DNA of 64,000 bases, taken from the NCBI GenBank assembly GCA_003116995.1, contig BDSL01000040.1, positions 62,001-126,000 of the forward strand. Direction: 5' to 3'. How positions within the stretch are numbered: the stretch's first letter is position 1; the number at the start of each line of letters is the position of its first letter. This stretch comes from Yamagishiella unicocca. Lineage: Eukaryota; Chlorophyta; Chlorophyceae; Chlamydomonadales; Volvocaceae. Below are positions 55,982 through 64,000 of the stretch, piece by piece. Made by a program: the position numbers and the translations under genes. Below the pieces are notes generated by a model. That model made no database searches, was not told the origin of the DNA, and worked only from the letters and a program-made list of their open reading frames with translations.

Positions 55982-56559
55982 AAAATGCTGTATGGACGAG
56001 GCGGGGACGGGAAGTGCCCACTGTGTCGCAACTGCAACCCAAACGGGCCCGTGATGGTCTCCAGAGCGCACATCCTTGGCGGATGCACTCATCCTACGTA
56101 TGATGAAAGGGATGTGCATCAACCGACATAACAAAGCGACGCAAATCATTGCGGACTGCGTGCACAAAGGCAAGTTTTGGGGCGGCCTGATGATCATGGA
56201 CGCTGGCAAAGCCGCTGACCTTCCCCATCCACTACTGCAGTAGCAATCGAGTCCCAGCCTGGATGGTTCCACACCTAGGCGCAGAGGACACCCAGCGGAT
56301 GCGATCGGACATACTGTTTGTACCGAACCTCCCCTCCCGAGTGACTCGGCGGAAACAGTAACAGGGACCCGGCGATAAAAGCAAACATACTGTTTACATA
56401 ATTGAAGTGGGATACACAGGAGATAGACCTACAATGTAACGAAGGTCGCGAAAAGGCCTCCTAGGATGCTGAGCGAGCGTACTTATTAGTACTTGTTAGG
56501 TCTGTTGTACAGCCTTATGTGCTTGCTGTGTAGCTTCGCTACATACAACATGCTGAGAA

Positions 56560-56824
56560 ACTGGCTCAGAAGACCACGCAACATGAAAAACTAGCAGCCG
56601 AACTACACAAGGCAGGATGGGAGGTGCGCAACACTGAAACACAGATTGCCACTCTGGGAGCCACAGGCACGCTCCCAAAGACCCTCAAAACACTCCTCCA
56701 CCAGCTTGGGGCAACCCCAGAGCAAACCACGCAAGCCTGCACAAAAATACCCACCCATACAATAATCGAGACCGCCGGTTCCATCATCCGCGCTCGGCGA
56801 CACCTGGAGGGCAACCCTGAATAA
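56560..56824 (+). pseudogene. LINE C-terminal helical segment
   Basis: Reads through HAEKLAQKTTQHEKLAAELH, then KAGWEVRNTETQIATLGATG, and ends RARRHLEGNPE with TAA. Placement after RNase H and a zinc knuckle, and the pattern of a short C-terminal helix pair, fit the end of the LINE polyprotein. The join to the preceding part is disrupted. Confidence 0.6.
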
Positions 56825-56959
56825 CAAACATACACAAAAATAGACTCCCCGGTGGTGCCGGCATATAGGGGCGGAGTCTGCCCCTCAGTCCCCCCCCCTT
56901 AATACACCCCACATACACGCCACACGCCAGCTAGCTCCGGCCGGTGTATTATTATTTAT

Positions 56960-57560
56960 GCAGGCTTGTCGGCGCTCGTGCACGCTTTTTACCGGTACTG
57001 TGCACGCAGGCATGCATGGAGCGATGCACAGGCCACAAATAGGCGTCGCACGCTCGGAATCATGAGTGAACGACTTACATACATGTATGATTAACATTTT
57101 TGCGCGATACAGGGACCCGGAACAGCTGTCTGCGGGCTGATCGGCGCTGACCGTGCATGGAGGCCTGCGTGGGGCCACCCACGAGCCACGAATAGGCGTC
57201 GCACACCCAGAATCATGAGTGAACGACCTGCATACATGTATGGTTAACATTCTCGCGCGTTACAATGACCCGGATCAGCTGTCTGCGGGCTTGTCGGCGC
57301 TCGTGCATGCACAGAGGCCTGGGGCCATGCACGGGCCATGAATAGGCATCGTACGCTCACAATCATGAGTGAACGACTTGCATACATGTATGATGAGCAT
57401 TTTTGCGCGGTACAGTGACCCGGATCAGCTGTCTGCGGGCTGATTGGCGCTCGTGCACGCTTACGGGTACCGTGCACGGAGGGATGGAGCGATGCATGCA
57501 GGGGCAGCGGACGCCCACGCTCATAGGTGGAACAATTTACATATAAATATTTATATGATT
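56960..57560. repeat. About 150-bp satellite, four units
   Basis: The landmark tcatgagtgaacgac recurs at 57,060, 57,213 and 57,363, a period of 150-153 bp. Each unit also has ctgtctgcgggct, tcggcgct, gtgcatgc, acatgtatg and ttgcgcg. The first and last units are partial and more diverged. Many TGCA and CATG palindromes occur in the unit. The - strand frames across it are repeat artefacts. Confidence 0.9.
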
Positions 57561-57639
57561 TCAGCTTGTTATTAGAAGCCTGTTTCATGGCCTTTTTCGC
57601 CGTGCATGCACGTAACCGGCTAGCGGGCAAGGCCAACAA

Positions 57640-58560
57640 CTAGCCTCATATGCGGACGGCAGCAGCAGCCCCTTGTGGGTGCGGTGTGCCGGCTGGAGAG
57701 TCTCCAGGGGCGGGTACCCCCCGCTTACACCACTTTTGGTTCTGCCCGGTGGCTCAAGCAGTGATTGCCCAACTCGAGACCCAGCTCGGTGCAGGGGTGA
57801 CACGGGCGCAAGTTTGGTTGGTGCAAGCACCTACCGGGGTACAGTCCTGCGTTTGGGATGTAGTAGTCCTGGCGGCTATTACTGCCATGGAGGTGGGGCG
57901 CCGGTTTATGGCCACGGCCTTGAAAAGGGCGGGGGCTGGTGGTCCCCCTCATACTCCGGGTAGTGGTCTTCTGGATCGTGCCGTTCGCCGTGGGGTGGTG
58001 GAGTTTTGGGCCCTTTTGAGGGGCTTTGCTGCGCTGGGGCTTCCCCAGAAAGGCTGGGATGCAGTGGGGCCTCGGCATCCCTTCTTGCGGGTTGTCGCCA
58101 ATCTCCTTGTGTGTGGGGGACTGGCTGAGGTACTGGTGGATTCCTGATCGGCTCGGGTTGGCTTGGGGAGCGGGGTATCCCATGCTTCATACTTTCTGGC
58201 TATATAGGCGTGTTGAGCTCTGCTAGGGGTCCGTGCCTTATGGGATGAGAGGTGGCGGGTTCCGATGTTTGCATCGTTGCGGCGCTTCACTGGTTCGTCG
58301 GGTGTTGGGCTGTTAGGTTGGTTGGTGGCCAGTTCCTGATAGGGGAGCCTCTAGTGCAAATTCCCCCTGGGGTGCTGGCTGCTGCTCTGTATGCCTACGG
58401 CCTGTCAATTTGGTGTTCTGGTGGTTTGCCTTACTTTGTTTCGGTGCATGCCAGTTTTTGTTTCCTCCGTCTTGTTCAGTGTCAGGCGATGTGCCCGATG
58501 GTTCTACCTCTTGGTCTGGAACCCACTGTAACCGTTATAACAACAAGGGTGTCTTGCCAT
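57640..58560 (+). mobile_element. LINE 3' fragment with C-terminal zinc-finger relic
   Basis: The 57,650-58,147 frame encodes CGCGVPAGE...TPRLHHFWFCPVAQAVIAQL.... This resembles the Cys/His segment that closes many LINE polyproteins (C...C...HHFWFCP), followed by a helical region ending at TGA 58,145. The 3' part runs to ggaacccactgtaaccgtta near 58,520-58,545, the same terminus as at 51,880 and 63,120. Confidence 0.65.
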
Positions 58561-60460
58561 GGTTACAGGGACCCACTGGAAACTTTGTTTCCTTCCCTTT
58601 TCCGCATTGTTTTCGGCCACTTTGTAGAGATCGATCTACGGCACTGCACTTCCTTGCGTTTGGGACCCACTGATGCTGCGAAGCACTTGAAATTGGGGCC
58701 GTACCGGTCTGAGGTTGAGTCGTCCCTGGGACCCAGTATCAAGCTTGTTACATGCTGTGTATCGCCTAGCTATTGTTTCGGACTTTTTGTAGAGCTTCGT
58801 ACTCGACGGCAGTGGTTGTCGGTGCGTTTGGGACCTATTGTGTCTTGGACGACGCTCTTGTATGGGGGACGTATTGTGGATTGGACGCTCTTGTATCGAT
58901 GTTCAGACTCTGTGATTTTTCCTCGGTTGTTCGCTGGCTGTTGCTGTGGCGGTTGCGGCCAGTCGGTAGGGTAACATACATGTGGCTCTTGCTTTGCGGT
59001 ATCCGTTGTTCGGTGTTCTGAACAGGTTTACGTTGTGTTATTGTTGGTCTCTAGCATACGATTATGTATACCACACATTCTGTTGTTGAAATTAAAGATT
59101 GGGGGACCCTCGATAATGAAGGCCAGTATGGGGTGTACGGCATTGCACGCTGGTGGGGTCATTCTCGTAGGTCGTAGCTGATTTTGATATTATTTTACAC
59201 TGTATACATCGCAGTCGCGTTGATGTTTTTAGCTGCGGGACGCTGCGTCTGTGCTGTGTAGTATAAGTGCTTGTTCGTTGTGCTCTCAGCACGAGCCTTC
59301 GTCATGGTGCAGCTGGTTGGGACATTACAAGATAATAGAGGCATTCCGACTGTGCCGTCCATGCCCGGTGGCTTCGTGAGTATACCGTGTTGATTTGTAT
59401 TTTTGCCTGTCGAACTGTAGCCTGACCTCCCGTTCCCGTGTTGAGATGCAGGTCGTGTGTATGAGGTGGATGAAGCAACAGCGACTCCATAGCTGCGTTG
59501 TTTGCGTCCCTGGCCAAGCTCGTTCCGCCTCCATTCTGGCAGCATGGCGGTCGACCGGTCAGTGCCCGCAACATGGTGGAGCCTGGGTGAGTTATGTTGT
59601 ATGCGTTTGAAGGGCTACTCCCTGGTGGCAGGAAAGTTAAACGCTGCATTTGTTGGACGATGGGAAGTTTGGTATGGAATGGATGCTAGCGAACGTGTAG
59701 TATCGGTTTAGGCTTGTTGTTGTTCTGACAGATAATCATGCATAGGTTTACCGTACCCACGTGATATCAACGCTAATAAGTAATTAATTACTCGGAAAAA
59801 AGTGCACTTTCACGCAAATTAAATAAATGCCTTAGCGGCCTGCGCAATGGAAAAAAATAATACCCCGAGAGGCCTGCGCGAATCTGTAAATTAACCCTAC
59901 CCACTCCTGGAGGAGGACTCCTGGAGGAGGAGGAGGACATTGAGTCGTAGAACAGATACCTTCTTCGAGCTACGGTAATGATATTGATATCAGCGGTTCA
60001 GAAGTTCGCGAGAGCTGTCGTCTTGATTGCCTATCAGATTTACTTGGGGTAGCGATTGTGCCGCTCATACGGTACAGTATCGTTTGCAGACATTCTAGAA
60101 TGCATTGCTAGCTTCTGGGAAAGATGCGAGCGTGTGGCTCGCACGAGTTCCGTATGGCGCGAGAGTTTATTTCAACTACATAGACATTCCGCCATTCCCG
60201 TCTTCCTACCTACTAGCATGCATGATTCCTTTGCGCGAAACATCATCTTTTACGCTGCGCGAAACTAAAAGATATACCCTACAGCACTGCGCGAACTGAA
60301 AAATAATACCTCAAGAGACCTGCGCGAATTAAAAATTAATTCGAAATTTTTGCCCTGCGCGGTGATCAGGCACGCGTATGGTATGGTTCGCGATCATACG
60401 TTTAGATGTAGCCTACAACAGCTTTACATAGATGTGACGTCTAGCGGCGGCGGAGCAAAG
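58561..60460. other. Gene-free, lower-GC region
   Basis: Phrases of the type gggacccactg or gggacctattg recur between 58,570 and 58,850, probably diverged LINE-tail pieces. At 59,910-59,935 there is a short ctcctggagga repeat. Between 59,815 and 60,360 the phrase (c)ctgcgcgaa(t/c) followed by A/T-rich sequence recurs about five times. No gene supported. Confidence 0.45.
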
Positions 60461-60846
60461 TGTTGAAACCAGCAAAGCGCCCGACCCCTGGGGTCGTATT
60501 GTTGCTGTTACATTTCCATAGGTATATGAGCGTTGATCAATCTCAACACTCCCCTTGAGCAACGCTCACATTCCAAGGACCTCCCCCGGGCCCTTAACTG
60601 GACAACAGCCAGTCAGGTGCTACCCGGTTCTTTCAAATAGCACTGCACCAAGACCGCTACAAATCACAAGTCACCACAGACTTGTCTCATGAGTCACCAC
60701 AGAATTAAACTGGATACCTCTGGAAACCGCAGCACAGTGCGTTCCGGGGCTCATAACCTGTTGAAACCAGCAAAGCGCCCGACCCCTGGGGTCGTATTGT
60801 TGCTGTTACATTTCCAGAGGTATATGAGCGTTGATCAATCTCAACA
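60461..60846 (+). mobile_element. Complete TRIM (terminal-repeat retrotransposon in miniature), 386 bp
   Basis: Two direct 88-bp LTRs (60,461-60,548 and 60,759-60,846) differ at one base. Each starts TGTTGA and ends TCAACA, an LTR-type inverted terminus. The 210-bp internal part has no coding capacity. The element is flanked by caaag at 60,456-60,460 and 60,847-60,851, a perfect 5-bp target duplication. With the solo LTR at 30.6 kb this makes at least two insertions in the window. It must rely on a larger autonomous element for movement. No clear primer-binding site was recognised after the left LTR. Confidence 0.9.
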
Positions 60847-61056
60847 CAAAGTATCCGCATTTTTTCTTATTGCAACCGTTTGTGACTCCAGGGAGGTTTC
60901 CCAGCACATAGGGGTGTCAGGGAAGGTTTGCGAGCAAAATAGTGACAGAACAGTGATGACAAAACAGTTCCCCCAGTAATGCATCTTGCTTGCACTGAAT
61001 AGCTAGCTAGCTAGCCTGCACAGGTAGGCATCAGATGGACATTTCCCACGTCATTC

Positions 61057-63684
61057 CTATTCAGGGTTCAATGATAGTGAAACTGCAGGGGGTGTAACAG
61101 ATGTAGCCGAGACTGCTGCAGGAGATGTAACAGATGTAGCCGAGTCTAACGTCATGCCACCAGTGTCATCATGCACCATCGTCGGTGTGATGATGAACCT
61201 GTGCTTTGTACTGATGATAGCAGCCACAATTCCAGCAATTGCGATAACCACGGGGACAATAACTGATGGAAAAATAATCATAAGGAAGAAGTCACTTTTT
61301 TTCTCATTGTCATCATCACTGCTGATGTCCTTCTTGTACAAGCATGAACCTCGGCTGTAGATATTAAGCTCCGATATAAAGCTCTTTATGTAACCCTTGT
61401 TGTAATCCCCTCCATAGCCAAGAGTAAACCCCTTGCATCTTGACATTGCTAAACAGATAGTGGCCGGGTCGTCCTGTACACTGAGCAACAGGTTGTCAGA
61501 AGTGTAGTCGGCATCCATCTCCATTGTGTAGCTTGTCTTGGCAGGACAGGGAGTTGCTGATGAGGAGGGGTGCAATCCATTTGGAAGTAAGGGCGCATAC
61601 TTCAATTAAGGAGCACCAAGCATTGCGCTGGTCAGTCCCTTGAGAAAGGAAAACCTATTACCTGGAATGCTGCCATTCACACCCGCTTTAGTTATTTGGC
61701 TATCAAATACTGATTTTCGCTCAAATAGTAGATAGCTATCCAGGATCATTGCTTTCTATTGCAGATGTACGACCCTATTTAAGCGCTATGGTCACTCGCT
61801 CATAATGAGCGAGTGACCATTATGCGCGCTATGGTCAGTCATTCTTAACAAACTATCTAAGGGATGATGAGCACCACTGCCCTACCTAAGAAACCAGCTA
61901 ATGAACAACTTGAACACAGGACTAAGGGATTAACACTTCTAAGTGATAATGGCTGGCAAACCCAAATTGCTGCTGGCCCACCTGCTGCCTTAATTGACTG
62001 GCTGGTGTGACAATGTGATGATCCAAACCATACAAAAATGGTTTGGATCACATTGGATCACAATGGTTTGGATCACATTGGATCACATTGGTTTGGATCA
62101 CATTGGATCACATTGCTTGTCACACCGGTCAATTGGTTCTGTAACTACAATATGATGCTATTTAGAGAGAAGTCGGGGCTGCTGAGCGGTGTATGCACAT
62201 GTCATATTCCACGCATAAAGTTGAACAATACCGCAGCTAGCACGCACTGCGTCTGCATTCTTGCCCCCATAATATTTAGCAACCGAGATATAGTTGTAGT
62301 CTACATTGTCATCTACATTGTAGTCTACTTGAAGTATACACTGTAGTACATTGTAGTCTACATTGAAGTATACACTGTAGTATATATTGCGAATGTGGCA
62401 GCACTGCCTGAGAACATAGCAGCAATGGCCACTGGCAAGCATGCACATACATACAGCAGCAGCACTCAGTAAGCAACACTGCTGTGCTATGAAATCCTTC
62501 AACAACTAACACTGTTGTCATGCTATGAAAGTCTTCAGTAAGAAACACTGTCCTGCTATGAAAGTCATTTTCCTTTTCATCGTGCTCATGTTTCTATTTT
62601 TAGGACACCCATAGAGATGGTGTTGTCAGATAGGATGGAGTGACACGGTTTGATGATGCGGTTTGATGATGCAATGTGCATGTTAACGTATCTCAATTGG
62701 ATTTTTTTATGTTTGATGGCTATGTGTTTTTTCCCATTGCGTCAGCATGATGGTTGATGCACAGCTGTGATTTGAGACATTGATCTAGAAAACTTCCTTG
62801 ACATCCGACATCCAACTCGTCCGCCTGCTAACCCAGCAAACACCACAAGGGTCTACGAGGTTAACCGTACATTTAAAAAGTGTGTGAGCCACATTTGGAC
62901 ACACAATGAACTTTAGTTGCTAATATGTCTTCACATTCAAGGTCAAGGCCCTGAGCAAGAAGCCAGGCAAGCAAGGTGGGCTCTTCCTGCACTGATGATG
63001 GATGATGGCACACAAGCCAATGTCCACCATGCACACCAATGTCCACAAGCAATGCACAACACTGTCTCCTTCACTGTCCTGCGATGTGACCAATGGCCCT
63101 ATCTACCTTACTTCTAGTCTGGAACCTACTGTAACAGTTACTACTACTGTTATGATTCAAGTAAGAAAGCGTTGGTCCTTTCTAGAAGCCAACTGAATGC
63201 GAGTAATGTCATACATTGTAATAATGGATCATAGTTAAACCCACAACTGAAGCTCTGTCTAGCATGCATGTTACCCTGTACATGGCCTTATTGTCGACCC
63301 CATCCTTTTAGGCTGCAATACATTATACCAAGCACATAGCTATCTAGCTAGGTTTAGGACCGGAGAATCACACCTACATAAAATGCACTATGCACTATTT
63401 ACGAATTATGGAATTTGTAAATGCATTGATAATAATGGATGACTGCTGACCTGTTTTGGTGTAAAGGCACCAGCCTAATGAACCTGACATCGCGGTTGCA
63501 TTCGTCTTGATCCAACCAATGTTGTTCCCGGGGCCATCACCAGCCCAGATGCTGAAGCCCGCGCACTCCATTCTGTCATCGCAGGCACGTGCAGGATCCG
63601 TGACAGCGGTGTCCATGATGTCATCGTTTGGGTGCGCCATATTTGCTACAACCTTGTAGCCAGGCTTGCCAGCGCACACAGCGC
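61057..63684 (-). CDS. Type I membrane protein with PAN/apple-like repeats, 3' part
   Basis: Two exons are visible: 63,451-63,684 and 61,057-61,556, joined across a 1,894-bp intron. Both intron borders are phase 1, so each exon codes for one module. Module 1 begins CAGKPGYKVVANMAHPNDD and module 2 CPAKTSYTMEMDADYTSD. Both have the pattern C...(x~30)...C-x(4-5)-C-x-GF/GFT...G(W/Y)IK...C-LY-K, so they are repeats of one four-Cys domain resembling PAN/apple modules. After module 2 come a polar linker, one membrane segment (FFLMIIFPSVIVPVVIAIAG) and a roughly 50-residue cytosolic tail with a SATSVT duplication, ending SLNPE. It is likely a cell-surface binding or adhesion protein. The signal peptide and earlier modules must lie beyond base 64,000. 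Confidence 0.75.
61788..61820. repeat. 16-bp inverted repeat with 1-base centre
   Basis: atggtcactcgctcat (61,788-61,803) is followed by one base and its exact reverse complement (61,805-61,820). A partial third copy (atggtcagtcatt) follows at about 61,831. It lies inside the long intron of the PAN-like gene. Confidence 0.9.
61992..62134. mobile_element. Foldback / MITE-like element with internal tandem repeats
   Basis: The outer arms aattgactggctggtgtgac (from 61,992) and its imperfect complement gtcacaccggtcaatt (to 62,134) face each other, and the inner arms atccaaaccat and atggtttggat extend the pairing. Between 62,038 and 62,115 the 26-bp unit with ggtttggatcacattggatc is repeated three times. 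A 2-bp target duplication cannot be confirmed. It sits in the intron of the PAN-like gene. Confidence 0.65.
62285..62395. repeat. Minisatellite (tacattgtagtctacattg type)
   Basis: Short units of attgtagtctacattg and gaagtatacactgtagta alternate for about 110 bp in the PAN-gene intron. Confidence 0.8.
62470..62572. repeat. Three-copy tandem repeat, about 35-40 bp
   Basis: The phrase aacactg(c/t)tg...tgctatgaaa(t/g)tc followed by cttca or attt occurs three times in a row (about 62,475, 62,510 and 62,545), with small differences. Confidence 0.75.
62930..63165 (+). mobile_element. LINE 3' tail, type 2, in intron of PAN-like gene
   Basis: The segment ends tctggaacctactgtaacag followed by ttactactactg, matching the termini at 51,880 and 58,520. 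It is in antisense orientation to the host gene. Only the last part of the element is present. Confidence 0.5.
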
Positions 63685-64000
63685 CTGTGCACCGAATGTT
63701 GTATGGGTCGCGAATACAACTTAATTATGTGTGAGGAAAGGTAATTGTAATAAATGATCACATTCGAAATGCGTAAATGATGGAGAGATAGTTCAGCAGT
63801 ATTGTATAGATACATAGGCATACTATATATCTAACCCAAAAGCGTTTTTCCTTTATGAGTAGTATAACTTCGGCCAAATAAAAGCTCGTATAAAAGATAT
63901 AGCATGCATTAGCCCCGTATTAACATTACAGTATACGTCTTATAAGGCACATCGGGTTTCGACCTGTCAGGTCTTACTTGGCATGCATGGCATGGCCGCG
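63685..64000 (-). other. Intron of the PAN-like gene to window end
   Basis: Sequence upstream of the module 1 acceptor (cag at 63,685-63,687) is A/T-rich with no open module in any frame. It is read as intron reaching beyond the window. Confidence 0.5.

Larger units (their letters stand above)
51906..56880 (+). mobile_element. 5'-truncated LINE retrotransposon with RNase H
   Basis: A non-LTR element with segments in the expected order: reverse transcriptase (52,037-53,086), linker (53,040-55,120, broken into several frames), RNase H (about 55,220-55,660), a Cys/His zinc knuckle (about 56,000-56,100) and a helical C-terminus (56,560-56,824, stop TAA). No endonuclease domain is visible upstream, so the 5' end is missing. 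It follows directly on another LINE tail. At least four frameshifts make it inactive. A foreign piece may interrupt it near 56,460-56,530. Confidence 0.8.

Overview
This is nuclear DNA from a eukaryote, most probably a volvocine green alga (Chlamydomonas/Gonium/Volvox group). The support is: very GC-rich coding sequence; many short GT-AG introns; TGTAA (not AATAAA) poly(A) signals downstream of several stops; long Ala, Gly, Gln and Pro runs in proteins; hydroxyproline-rich wall-type glycoproteins; and many LINE remnants. The species cannot be fixed from sequence alone. All gene models were spliced by hand, and intron phases were checked for consistency at each junction.

Layout. 1-1.4 kb: last three exons of an unrecognised + strand gene. 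2.2-3.9 kb (-): a complete signal peptide peptidase with YD, GLGD and PAL motifs and a KKTQ tail. 4.7-6.3 kb: a 30-bp tandem array and a truncated duplicate of the first two exons of the next gene. 7.05-12.2 kb (-): a ten-exon, 548-aa major facilitator transporter of anion:cation symporter type, whose introns hold a 33-unit pentanucleotide repeat and a perfect 44-bp palindrome. 12.7-15.3 kb: a decayed LINE fragment and gene-free sequence.

15.3-29.6 kb: a tandem duplication of a secreted protein gene (signal peptide, one EGF-like module, huge proline-rich rod, basic tail). The rod is about 1.8 kb in copy 1 and about 5.1 kb in copy 2. In both copies the proline reading frame changes at C-runs. 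29.6-31.8 kb: gene-free sequence with a solo LTR.

31.9-50.8 kb (+): one very large gene; fourteen exons join in frame into about 4,280 residues of mostly helical, low-complexity-interrupted protein with a presumptive N-terminal transit peptide. Its first intron is largely a CCCT repeat of about 560 bp. 51.5-58.6 kb: a LINE graveyard, including one element with recognisable reverse transcriptase, RNase H, zinc-knuckle and C-terminal segments, and a 150-bp satellite. 60.46-60.85 kb: a complete miniature LTR element (TRIM) with 5-bp target duplications. 61.06-64 kb (-): the 3' end of a type I membrane protein with PAN/apple-like repeats, one repeat per exon, running off the right edge.

The genes do not form a pathway. 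The window is a normal eukaryotic mixture of housekeeping genes, cell-surface genes and repeats. I saw no convincing undescribed multi-gene system. The most unusual items are the giant gene, the expanding proline-rod pair, the TRIM family, and a repeat family shared by introns of unrelated genes.
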